Source: Polytrichum commune (lineage: Eukaryota > Streptophyta > Polytrichopsida > Polytrichales > Polytrichaceae). Taken from it: DNA of 64,000 nucleotides. The stretch spans positions 37,602,440 through 37,666,439 of the forward strand of contig OX485807.1 of assembly GCA_950295325.1 (NCBI GenBank), in the 5' to 3' direction. Below the pieces are notes generated by a model. The model was given only the letters and a program-made list of their open reading frames with translations. It was not told the origin of the DNA and searched no databases. Below, piece after piece: positions 23,178 to 34,009 of the stretch (its first letter is position 1; each line of letters opens with the position of its first letter). Both the position numbers and the translations under genes were made by a program.

Positions 23178-25670
23178 ACCCCTAACTTCCCAAGCGTATG
23201 AAAGGGTTGTTTGAGTGCATTTCACTCAACTTGGTTGTGGAGTTTTCATGGACAACTCTTGAGGTGAAATTGGCATCTATCCACATAGGAGATGAGCCGT
23301 TTCAAGGGAAAAAATGGGCATGAATATTCCTTTGGATACACAAATTATAACAATTAAAGAAAGGGATGCACAAGAAAATGCCAAGTTTTATCCCCCCCCA
23401 AGAGACCTTGGGCCAACCAAATTCCCCTAGAAAATGAATGGAATGCTTGTGTGATCCATTGATGGGAACAACTCAATATTTGAGCACCTTGATAAATTCT
23501 CATGCCAAATGTCCAAACCACAATAGGCTAGCCTTCTTGCATTTTGGATTATGTAGATCATCCCATATTTCCAACTACATACATTAGGTAGATAGCATGT
23601 CCGGCACTTCAAAAAATTGTGACACTTCTCCTGTGACTTTCTCACAATCCCAACTAGTTCACAAACTTCCAATCAACAAGCACAACACATTGCACATTCC
23701 ATTAGACGTACATTTTAGTATGTAACTCATCCCCATGAGGTTGTCCACAATCCATGTGGGATATGTAAACTTGAGAGATGAAGCCCCAATGTGTATATGT
23801 TCGTATCTTTTGTATAACATCTTCAAAATACATATTTTATGGTTGGAAGTGGTACTATGGTAGATTTCTAAGTTTTCGTAGTTTAACTCAACACCCCAAA
23901 AAATAAAATTCTCCTTAGCACAATCAAGCTCCGAAAATCTGTTTACACACATATTCTCTTCAAACCTCCTCACTTCTCGAAAATGCTTGTTGAAATTCGT
24001 TCATATCTTTTGAACAAAATTTCAATTCACAAAGTTATTCTTGGAGGTTGTACTTTGTTTCATGTACCAACTTTATGTAGTTCATCACAATTCCAAGTAA
24101 GTGCATCTTCTATGTGGAATTGAGGTCTGAAAAGTTATTAAGGACATAGACCAAGTTCTTAGTACACAATCTTGCAATTTCATGTTAACCCATATTCTTT
24201 GCAATGACTAAGGTCAACTTGGATTATATAATGCAAACCCCTCATCTATCTAATACCCTACAATGGATTATTAACACTGCATAAGCTTGTGTAGAGTGAG
24301 AATTTACTATATTATGGAAAAAGCTTAAGATAAACTAAAAAATTTCCGGCAAATTTTGTTTATCATTTTCAAATTAATCCAACACTTATTTTTTAGAATT
24401 ATTCTATGTTAGACCGACTATCTAGCTACAATATACGCAAAGAATTCCTTAAAAACCAAAGAGCGTCTAAATCTTTAATTGAATGGTCGATGTGAGCACA
24501 AAGGCCATTTTTTTACATGGACATCAAAAACTCTTTCACTTTAATAAAAATAAACATCTTTGATGTTCATGCAAAGTTTGCATTGGAGTAGCAACCATTG
24601 ATTGGAGTGAACACCCTCATATGAGCTCCCAACACAATGCAAATATGACCACTTCCCACTTCAACTTTTTTTACACATTCTAATCATCTCCAGATTGCAC
24701 AACTCATGTGTCTATGCGTAGATATCGACATTGGCTAGATGTTTATAACTATTGTGATTACGGATGAATGAATTACGTGGGGTTAATGTAGGGAAGAAAT
24801 CACCCATCAACCTGAAACTGGTTGCTTGAGAAATTAGGGGCTAAATACCATAAACAATGTAGTCCAAAAGGAAGAAGCGGCTTGCTAAAGAACGGGAACT
24901 TCCTAGTGAAGTGGATGTCTCGTGAATAATGAAGTTACCAACCCAAAAGGGCAACCATGATAAACTTATTTTGCATTTTCCTCGGGGGGGGGGGGGGGGG
25001 CAGTGTGTTAAAAAGTTAAGGATATAGGTGCGAACAACCACTATTTTATAGGGGGGTATTACTTTCAATTCTCTTTTTTTTTTCACATGCTATCATTATG
25101 TAAATTTCTACTTTGGGTTAATAGAAAAATGGCTTGCATTACTTATAATTCCAAATTACCTATTATTCCATACCCTATAGTACTTTAAAGATGTCCAGTG
25201 CCATTTTTGATACCCTATATTACTCTTAAGTTCATTTATAAATTTTTGCCCCCATGTTTTTAAAATACCCTATCATTTATTTGCACATATATTGCTACTC
25301 CAACCAATGACTACCCCCCCTGAGGCATTTTCATTGAGAAGTGGAAACAAAACGATGATGCCAACTTGGTAACACCTCCTCCAAAGTATGTAATGTATGT
25401 TGAAGAGGTTCCCCAAGGGATCGTAGCTAAACCTTCAACTCTATCTATTTTGTCAAACTTGTATTACAAGGTGGAAGGGGTGGAAAGTCTATCCATATTG
25501 CTTTGCGTGGATCAAATTTGTGGTATAGACTCTTGATGACTTCAACCTTCTATTTTTGCTTCTCAATGAAAACGAAAAAAACAGGAAAGATTTCGATGTG
25601 TGGACCATTTCAACAATAGAAAATACAGTTGGCTGAGTAGGGTGGCCAACACATAAGAAAATATATTTGC
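23178..25670. other. Non-coding A+T-rich DNA
   Basis: The frames at 23,427-23,973 (minus) are two adjacent openings without recognised motifs or good splice signals. A 17-base G run sits at 24,984-25,000. Short phrases TACCCTATAGTACTTTA/TACCCTATATTACTCTTA repeat near 25,170-25,220. No gene is supported. Confidence 0.4.
24984..25000 (+). repeat. Homopolymer G tract (17 G)
   Basis: The longest G run in the window. Its true length is uncertain in any assembly. Confidence 0.8.
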
Positions 25671-25674
25671 CTCG

Positions 25675-25941
25675 TTGACAACATGCAAATTGAAATACGA
25701 CCATCATTCTATTTATCCATTAATGAATTATATGCGAGTGACTATAGTGAACCTTATGCCTCAAGACCTTAAAAAAATGAATATGAATCCTCAAAAAATG
25801 AAAAATTTGAAGAAAGGTTTCAATAATAAACAAATGTTAGCTTTAAAAAAAAATAGATGCATAAAATGCGACAAACCCAATGATACATCAACAAAGCTAT
25901 CCAAATTTCTCCTTTTCATGAACTTGTTGGTGAGAGTTTGA
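25675..25941 (+). pseudogene. Possible retrotransposon gag fragment with a broken zinc knuckle
   Basis: An 88-codon frame is very rich in Lys, Asn and Met and ends in a phrase like LALKKNRCIKCDKPNDTS. In Ty3/gypsy Gag proteins a basic stretch followed by a C-x2-C start of a CCHC knuckle has this look. Here the expected His and last Cys are absent, so if the call is right the knuckle is dead. There is no protease or polymerase frame after it. The composition alone could mislead, so the assignment is weak. Confidence 0.2.
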
Positions 25942-26129
25942 AATTGCCATATCTTTCACTTCCATATGAATTGGGTTGTGTTTCTTTGTCATCCTTTAGT
26001 GGTTTTCTCCAACTTGCCGGTACATGGAATTGCACATTAATTGAATTGTTCCATGTGAACTGAGAGAGGATTCTCTTTGTTGTTGTTGTTGTGTGTATGT
26101 TCATTTAGTGGTTTTAACCGACTCAACCA

Positions 26130-26950
26130 ACGCAAGTGTTCCATCTGAAGAGAATATGGTGCATGAATTGGAACTATGTATTATTGGCGTCACTATACTC
26201 TCGTAGTGGATACTTAATCCTCAGCATGCCCTTACAATGATGCCAACAACCAATTCATGTGCTCTGGATTGATTTCAAGTTTTTGGGGCCATTAAGGAAA
26301 TTTCGTCGACGTGTCCAGTATATGGAAGTGGACCCTTATTGAAGTGATCTACCTACAAAAAATGTGGTGCATAGATTGGAACTGCAATCATGGTGGTGTT
26401 ATACTCTCATGGTGGACACTTATTCCTCAACGTCACCCTCCAATTCAATCAGCCACCAAATTCATGTTCTCCACATAAAACAGTAAGCACACTGCCATGT
26501 GGATTTGGGTCCATTTATGTTTTTGGGGGTCATTTAGTGATTTTTGTCAAACTTTTCGTATACATGGAAGTGCACCCTTGTTGAAGTGATTCAATTGTGA
26601 AGACTGATGCTGCAGGAATTAAAACCGGAATCCTAGTGTCTCTATACTCTCGTGGCGGAGACTTATTCCTCAACGCCCCTCGAAAATCGTGGCAACTACC
26701 AATTCAAGTTCTCCATGTGGATAGGGTTCTTCTTGAGAATTTTCCTTGTCATTTTGAGAATTATTTAGCAATTTTGGTCAACTCGGTCGGTACTAGATGG
26801 AAGTGCACCCTTATTGAAGTGATCCATCTGCATAGAATGTGGTGCATGGATTGGAACCCAAATCTTGGTGTCACTGTACTGTCCTCATGGATAAATTATC
26901 CTCGCTCGATCTTCTCGGCTTTGATCTGGGAGCCTTGCCATACATGTGGT
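26130..26950 (+). repeat. Tandem array, about four diverged ~210-240 bp units
   Basis: Each unit contains, in order, GGTGCAT(A/G)GATTGGAAC, TACTCTCGTGGTGGA-like, TTATTCCTCAACG, AATTCA(T/A)GTTCTCC and TGGAAGTGCACCCTTATTGA. The anchor phrase occurs near 26,157, 26,365, 26,607 and 26,841, so the spacings are about 208, 242 and 234 bases. The frames 26,390-26,584 and 26,597-27,004 lie in the array and translate partly similar units. They are a consequence of the repeat. It could be a minisatellite-like relic or the remains of a leucine-rich or other repeat gene, but no such protein motif is visible. Confidence 0.65.
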
Positions 26951-27309
26951 AACGCGGAAAATTTGTATCTTCAAAACAGTGTCCAGGGAGATTTTGGGGC
27001 ATAATCGGTCAAAATCTGAGTGTTTCCAAGTCCAACTGGTTACATGTTGAGAAGCTTTTGGTTTTTCTTTACTAATTTGAGGTATATTTCACAGATTCCT
27101 CCAGAATAATTTGGTACTTTTCCTGAAGTCTTCAACTTCAACCGGTTATAATTTTCTTAAACTCAAACTGGTTCGTCTGTAACTAGCGGTTGCTTCTCCC
27201 CTTCATTGATTCAAAACTGATGTGATCAAAAAGGCTAAAACCCACTAGTCAAGAATCAAGATAGTGTATACCTATGCACATCTGAGCAAAGCAGTCCCAA
27301 ATTAACTTA

Positions 27310-27432
27310 GAATGCTTCCTGCTTCGGCTTGTAATAAATTTAATTAACCTTCAATGTCTGCCACATGTGAGACTTACATTGCTTGGGAGATGGGGCCCAA
27401 CTCAAATCCCACATGGAAACTACACTGTTTAT
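27310..27432 (+). repeat. Element D, partial copy
   Basis: Resembles 28,021-28,130 in direct orientation: ATGCTTCCTGCTTCGGCTTG, GTCTGCCACATG, TTACATTGCTTGG and AAATCCCACATGGA are shared. It lacks the closing inverted half seen at 28,150, and it touches the start of hairpin MITE copy 3. Confidence 0.6.
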
Positions 27433-27438
27433 GGTACT

Positions 27439-27625
27439 TAGTGTCACTTACTATTTGGAATTACGCAATGCAATAACTTCTTGTTCATGAGTTCAATTTT
27501 TACTAGCAAAAGTTGAATAGGTTGTTCGGATGTTATAGAACATGAATGACTCTTTGCTTGGTAAAACATCACATTCTCAATAAATAGTTATAGCATTGTG
27601 TGACTCCGAATAGTAAGTGACACTA
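27439..27625. mobile_element. Hairpin MITE family A, copy 3
   Basis: The left end is TAGTGTCACTTACTATTTGG and the right end, reverse-complemented, is TAGTGTCACTTACTATTCGG. The pairing may extend outward over TATGGT, giving inverted repeats of about 40 bases. The element is 187 bp and non-coding. With copies 1 and 2 this defines a family of 182-188 bp. Confidence 0.82.
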
Positions 27626-27954
27626 AACACCATAAATGGTGTACAACTTCCTTCAACAAAAAATGACAAACCAAGAATCAATGCCGATATAACTTACTAC
27701 AATAAGGACACATGGAAAAAGTGGTCTTGAAATGCAACAATTGGTCACTCTTCCAAGGGACCAAAGGGTTATCAACACGTCACGATTTTTCATCCATGGA
27801 GGAGCAATATCATTCAGAATCCTTTGAGTTGATCGATTCTGACTACATAACCAACTCAAGTAAATGGTTGACTCATTGCTCATCATCCACTCTCCTCTCG
27901 TGATGTACACCAATTAGTCTTATTAATGTAAGTACCATCTCGGTGAAAATTTAG

Positions 27955-27992
27955 AGCAACACGTAACTCCAAATGGTAACCCACACTAGTAG
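27955..27992. repeat. Remnant end of hairpin MITE family A
   Basis: GCAACACGTAACTCCAAATGG followed by TAACCCACACTA resembles the right terminus of the family (GCATTGTGTAACCCCAAATAGTAAGTGACACTA) with mutations. No matching left end is nearby. Confidence 0.4.
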
Positions 27993-28020
27993 AACTATTT
28001 AGTGTAGATGTCTAATCCAT

Positions 28021-28165
28021 AAAGTGCTTCCTGCTTCAGCTCATAATAAGTTCAGTAATTCCTTAGTTTTTGTCACATGGCACTCTTACATTGCTTGGAA
28101 ATACACTTAAATCCCACATGGACTTCACATGTTGGCATCAAAGAAGATGAAGCAGGAAGCACTTT
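28021..28165. mobile_element. Element D, 145-bp hairpin MITE
   Basis: It starts with AAAGTGCTTCCTGCTTCAGC and its end, reverse-complemented, gives AAAGTGCTTCCTGCTTCATC: 18 of the first 20 bases pair, with both mismatches near the inner end. The interior matches 27,310-27,432. It is non-coding. No target duplication is convincing (flanks CCAT and CCAG). Confidence 0.7.
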
Positions 28166-28984
28166 CCAGTATGCTTAGGATTCCAAATTTGTTGTATAAA
28201 TTTGATTTTTTTGATGTAACCAGAATCCAGTTATGCACGTACCATGTAATTTCTTGGCACTGAGGAAGCGCACACTGGTTGCACATCAAGGGAAATCTTG
28301 CATTGAATCCTGTTATGATACTCTAAGCATGTGGACACCCTCCTCACACAGGTCTCCATCTCGTCTCACTATTACATAGAAGACGGCACATTGAATCTTG
28401 GTCAGAATCTTTGTCACAACAAAGCCACACAAAACATCTATGAATTGACACTGTTGATAACAAACCTCTGGCAGAATCATCACAAGCCTAAGGTATGTGG
28501 GTGTTCGGTTGCTTTTCTTAATCAGTCACCTGATTTGATTGGTGTGTGTTTCAGTGAGATCAAAGAACAAACATCATAAAGACACATGTTCAAAAAAGAT
28601 TGGATCATCTTCGAATTTTATTAACTACTTCACACAATAGTGAACATCATTGGGAGAACCTATGCATTTAGTTAAGGAATTAACAAACATGCACTTCTAA
28701 TAAACGTAACTTAATTAGGGGAGGTCTGATTTTTGCTGATGCTTCATTACAGATTTGCTAATGCAACACAAGTTTCATAGTGTAAATCTAATTGGTAGAA
28801 ATTAGAGAACATGATACAACGAATTGAATAACACCCACATAGCTCTAGGAGACAAGGAATTATCCTATACGAGCGAACCTCTCATTTATCCGACATAAAA
28901 ACCCTAAAATAGTATGCAACCCTAAGGTTACATTTTTTAGTTGATTTGACACTCAAATTAGCTTTGAAGACCTAGAATTAATCC

Positions 28985-29090
28985 ACTCGAGGTCACTGGA
29001 GATGAATTGGCAACAAGCCTGTATGGGTCAAGTTTTTATGTTGGATGGATGAGAGGTATGCTCGTATAGGATAATTTCCTCTCTCCAGAC
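28985..29090 (+). repeat. Dispersed repeat C, copy 3
   Basis: Shares GGCAACAAGCCTGTA...TTTATGTTGGATGGATGAGAGG and AATTTCCTCTCTCC with the copies at 8341 and 9848, about 20 kb away in the same orientation. Confidence 0.55.
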
Positions 29091-29185
29091 CTTTAGGGGT
29101 TAGGGTTCTGTGAAACTGCCAGAAAAATACTCGAGAATTTCATTAGGGAGAATTGCAACCTAAGCATGTCCTCTTCCACATGTAT

Positions 29186-29873
29186 TTAAAAACCGAAGCC
29201 TGCAATTGAAGTTACTGAAGGCGTCCATTTCCCAAAGAAATGTGAAGAAGTTGTCTTCCTGGCAGGTACATGGAGATAATACCAAACTGGCTTTCTGCAA
29301 TCTGCCAGGCAGTCATGGGTGATCATGGCTCTTGTGTTAAGAAAATTCATCCAAGCACCAACACAAGTTCTCTGTAGCTCATCAGTTGTGAACCCCAAGT
29401 CCTTACTCTGAAAAACAAAAATATTTAGTGAAATTGTTTTCCAGAAGCGTAGAAATGCAAGGAAGTCATCATCACATCAACTTCTCATTGCTTGAGAAAG
29501 ACAAGCATGCAAGTGTGATCCATGTGAGTCAATAGTCCAGTTGGACTCCCCACTAACCCAGTTGTCCATTTCAAATAGGATTGTCCATGCAGCCACACAA
29601 ATATGGACACGTTTAATTTGATCACTACCCAGCCATTGCAAGTCTATTTAGAGTCTTACCTTTATCAAAATGCTCCTCATTCTGAAGTAAAACATACTTA
29701 CCGCATGTATCCTTTTTGTGGAGTTTGCAGTGTGGTTTTGCCTGCAGAGACTCTTCATAGAAAACCCACCAAGATCATTAAACCTGTCATGGAGTTCTTA
29801 TACACAAAAAGAACCTTGTAGTGTAGAGGGACCTGATCTCCCTGGACCAGCTTTGAGAAAACACCAAATTCCA
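29186..29873 (-). CDS. Unrecognised partial gene, 3' exons (four candidate exons)
   Basis: Four minus-strand segments join with compatible phases: 29,873-29,815, 29,741-29,702, 29,681-29,660 (a 22-nt microexon) and the terminal exon 29,407-29,186 ending in TAA. Junctions use TTGTTCAG, CTCTGCAG, TACTTCAG and TTTTTCAG acceptors and CAAG|GTTCTT, GCG|GTAAGT and AAG|GTAAGA donors. The last exon gives 73 residues including SKDLGFTTDELQRTCVG and a Trp/His/Cys-rich tail. I do not recognise the protein. It lies 417 bases past the POLQ stop, on the same strand, so it could be a separate gene, an alternative 3' end of POLQ, or a gene remnant. The upstream exons were not found. Confidence 0.3.
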
Positions 29874-30289
29874 CTGAACAAGATCAAACTGCCACACTAC
29901 AAAGACATAAATGGCTCTTTGAAATAGATCAAACGTTGACCTATTCAGCTTAACACTAAGAAGTTTTGAATGGTTGTATTTGAACAATGTGAGTGCTAAT
30001 ACAAGTACTTGAAAATAAATAATGTTTGTCAAAATCGAGCAACTCGTCTTGCTAAGAATTGGATCCTGTGTAGCTGGAAAATGATGACATCAAATGGGTA
30101 CTCATGCTCCTAAAGTTAGATATGTCATCTGCACCCTCATTTTCATTTGATTCTTGTGTCCACTGCCTCATCTACAATGGTACTGATCTATTTTCCTAAT
30201 CTAATGCCCTTCATAAATTAATCTTTCAACAGGTTAATACACAGATGGTGGGGCTGAACAATGTGTAATGTAATACATTTACAAGGACC

Positions 30290-33200
30290 TCAGGAAGAGG
30301 AAGTATTTGGCAAGTCGCCGGTGTATGGCTGCAGAGAGCCCCATGACATTCCAACTTGCAGCTTAGCTCGGAGAGGCACTGCACAGGACAAGGCAAGTAG
30401 ATGGTAAGTGGGTTAAACATGGCTTTATCCAAAAGGCGATTTTGTTTGCAAGAAATCCATACATCATTGAATGTATTGTCAACATGTTCAGTCAAACCTC
30501 GATCAATAATATAATATATTTGAGAAAACACATTCAGCAAGATCACAACGATTTTTGATACTTTCAGCTAGAAATAAGGAAATAGTTTGCAAACCTGAAC
30601 AATCTTTTGTTGCAAATGACAATCTTAAATAGAGAACGTTTATCTTCTTATCCTACTTCAAGAGGCTGAACTCTGAAGGCGACTCTTTTTGTGGACACAC
30701 ATACTGTGGAGTTGATTTCATACCTCGCAAAGTTGCAGCTCCTTCCATGCAGGTGCGCAGGATGTTTGCAACATCCTTCAATACAGACTTATCAACTTCA
30801 AGAACAAGCTCATCATGTATCTGCACAGTACTTTCATAATTAAAGAAATAGAAAAAAAATGAACGATGCAACACAAATCAGACTGTACGATTCCAACACC
30901 ATTCTGTACCACCTGCTAGCAAGAGATTGGACAGGGCCGTGTTGAAAGAACACAAGACACCAAAGAAGGTGACATATAGGTAGAATTCCTGGTGCTATGA
31001 ATTCTTTATGGGGGTGACTACCTGGAGTAGTAGCCGACAAGACCCTTGGACATTCAAATAGCCGTTCTTCTGATGGCTACTCTGCTCCTTCGCCACAGCC
31101 GATGTGCTTATTGCATGATGAACTTTGATCATTGCCAATTTGATCAGATCCGCTGCAGATCCCTGCGAGTAATAGAATTTCTATTGTTAGCCACAATCAA
31201 CCAAAATTAAATAATAATTCCTCATCTCTTATTCTTGGGTACCTCCCATAACTAGGCATGTAAGCACACAAAAGAGGAGCCAAGCACCTTCATGCGAGGC
31301 ATCATGGTTACTGCATACATGGAGAGCATCACTTTCTGATTAATCTGGAACATGCATGATTCTTTCGAGCAATGCCAAGTAGAGATTTTGAGCTATTTGA
31401 TGAGTGTTCAATCAGATGCTAATACTTGTGGTTTTTGATTCTCACCTGACATATTGAATTCACAGCCTGCCTTTCTGCCTTAGCCTGCTCCCCCCATTTG
31501 CCATGATTGATCTTATCTAGATACCGCTTCCGTCCACTCAAGGTCTTTATGTATCTGGAAATGAACATAAACCACCTGGAGCATTCAACATCTTTTACTG
31601 CAAAACGTCATCACCATGAAGCATGCTGTGACTGATGTATAGGATGGGCCATGTGGGATATAGGTTGACTCCAGACTGAGCACACTGTACGTTTAAATTG
31701 TTGTCAGTTTGACATTCACCTCTGAATTAAGTCATGAGACAGTCAAGGGGGAATAACTTACCCTTTCTGACGGCAGGAGTCCACAGCCTGGATGAGCCAA
31801 GTCGAGACCACAGGAAACTTGACCTTGAAACGCTCCAACATTTCCTGAGCCTCTCTTAGGGGGCACTGCAAGTGTTCAGATAGTGTGTTCACACCCATTC
31901 CATACAATATTCCATACACCAAGCGTTTTGTACGCTCCCGCTGCTTCTCCGAAACTTCGGAATCAGGAAGGCCTGTCCACTCAGCTGCCAGCAGACGGAA
32001 GAGGTCACCTGTGGGATTGCTGAGAAGACATACAAGAGAAGGATCTCCAGAGAAATGGGCCATCAACCTCACTTCAATTTGTGAGTAATCTGCAGATATC
32101 AACACCCACCCTTCCTGCACAAGTTCCACATGAAATTATACGATAGTGAAGCCTGGAAGTCTAATTTTCAGAATCGCAATTTATTCTTCAGATAGCCTAC
32201 ACGAGCAAAACTTGCAGCAATCTAACTCTCTTGCAATCTGCTTACACATACTTGAGAACAGATGCATGCTTATTCAAATCATCCAAAAGTGCCTCAATAA
32301 GAATAGATTCCATCCTGAAAGCCCAGCTCTATATTTCCAGAGTTGCACAGATGCCATAGATCTTTCAAGAGTGGGGCTTAAGGAAAATAAACTAGGAAAA
32401 TATGAACAAATCCATAAATACAAGACAGATAAGAAGCGACTGAAAGCTGCATTAAGTACCTGAGTGGGTACAAAAACCTGACGGGCATTAACTTCAACCA
32501 TCTGACAGGCATTCTCAGTTCCATTGTCTGAGATGCTTCCACTCTCATTAGCGAAGCTGATTGGATGCTCTACACACTGTCAGAGGCAAACGAACAGGTG
32601 TCACAAACCATGTCTGAGCTCTAGTATCAACACATTCTGAAAAATAGTTCTATAGATCAACATTGGCTGAGCATTTAGAGATGGAAGAAATACATAAGAG
32701 GGACATCATGCCAATGAGTGTCCTGCTCAGCCAAGCTTCTATACAATAATAGCATATACAAAAATCGCAGAAGTGAAGTTCTACAAAAGTGTGCAGAGGT
32801 TCTTTTAGTTTCTGTTCTCCTTCCAAAGTAAAGGAAAAAATCAAACCTGAAGATTAGGGTCCTCCATAGAAAGTCTTCCTGTGGCTGTTGAGGTCTGAAG
32901 CCATTTCCCAGAAATGCAGTAGACATCCTCTCTATTACTTCCCTCTTTAAAGACTGCACAAGATTCTGGCGATTTTGCCCAGGTAATGATGGACCCAAAT
33001 GTACTGTGCAGCAGCTTTGACAGACTTCGATGTTCTTTTATTACATCAGCAATTGGGTGTTGGTCTCTGCAGAAAGTTGCCAACCATCTTAGTGAATTCA
33101 AATAGTCCACTCAATATCTCCAAAGAACATCACTGTTTAGCACTATCCTAGAGATACACTTTATTTCTACTAAGGATTAGATTTTTTTCATGTTGACTAG

Positions 33201-34009
33201 CCTCAATGAGGGAGGCCTAAATAAAACATGAAATCAGGATGTCTACAGGATACTTTGCATCAAAGGTATGAAAGTATCAACAAGAGTTCAAGAGCACCTG
33301 GTGCTTCCTTACAAAACATCACCTCAATGAAACTGTTTCCTACACTTTGTCAGCAAACTGACTGCAATGGGAAAATGTGCAGTGAGGACAGTAGTGTGTG
33401 TGACCTGAGGGCATCAAGCGCATGTTTGTCAGTACTGGGATGCTGCTTCCCTTTGCAGCCAGGTGGTACAGGCAGCTTCAAATGCCGATAAAGTATGTGG
33501 GCCACCTCAGCTGGCACAGTTAAAGAAAAGTTTGTGCCTGCAAGCTGTTCTGCTCTGACCTCGAGTGCCCGAAGTTTAGAGTGGAGCAGGCTTTGTGCTT
33601 TACGACAAGCATTCATATCCACTCCAAGGCCCCAAGTTTCCATGTCTGTCAATACTTTCACCTAACCAAAAGCACTGTCAACAAGTTTCCTGTGTTGCTA
33701 ATCAATACCAAAAGCAACCAACTAGATTGTGACTACAAGTCAGAGTATGACATTTCTAGCTGGATTAAGAACAATAATTTGATGAGAGTTACTCAGCCAA
33801 TGAAATCCTACCAGGGGCATTTCAAGCTGCAGCAGTGGTTGATGTAGCCCCTCTGATACCAAAAGCTTCCAAAGAGCAAGGTACAGCGCCCAGACATGTG
33901 CTGTTCTTCGGCAGCAGCCATTATGCGCCACACAGCCCATCTGATTAATCCATCTACCAGCTCTGTTGGCAGCAGCTGCAATTTCTCCTGGGAGACGTTT
34001 CCTAACCTC
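30290..34009 (-). other. POLQ: POLQ exons encoding the family A polymerase domain
   Basis: Residues about 1885-2410. Present are [20 protein letters not shown] (thumb/palm entry), motif [18 protein letters not shown], motif [17 protein letters not shown], the [16 protein letters not shown] helix and motif [10 protein letters not shown]. The catalytic Asp of motif A and the Asp-Glu of motif C are intact. The upstream part of exon 16 (34,197-34,700) corresponds to the exonuclease-like fold, which is inactive in known POLQ enzymes; I see no clear set of metal-binding acidic residues. The C-terminus ends 29 codons into the last exon with [12 protein letters not shown]. Confidence 0.93.

Noticed and set aside
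28331-28579. 82-codon plus-strand frame starting MDTLLTQVSISSHYYIEDG
   Set aside because: A CACACAG acceptor and AAG|GTATGT donor exist within it, so it could be an exon, but the translation is unrecognised and no phase-compatible neighbour was found.
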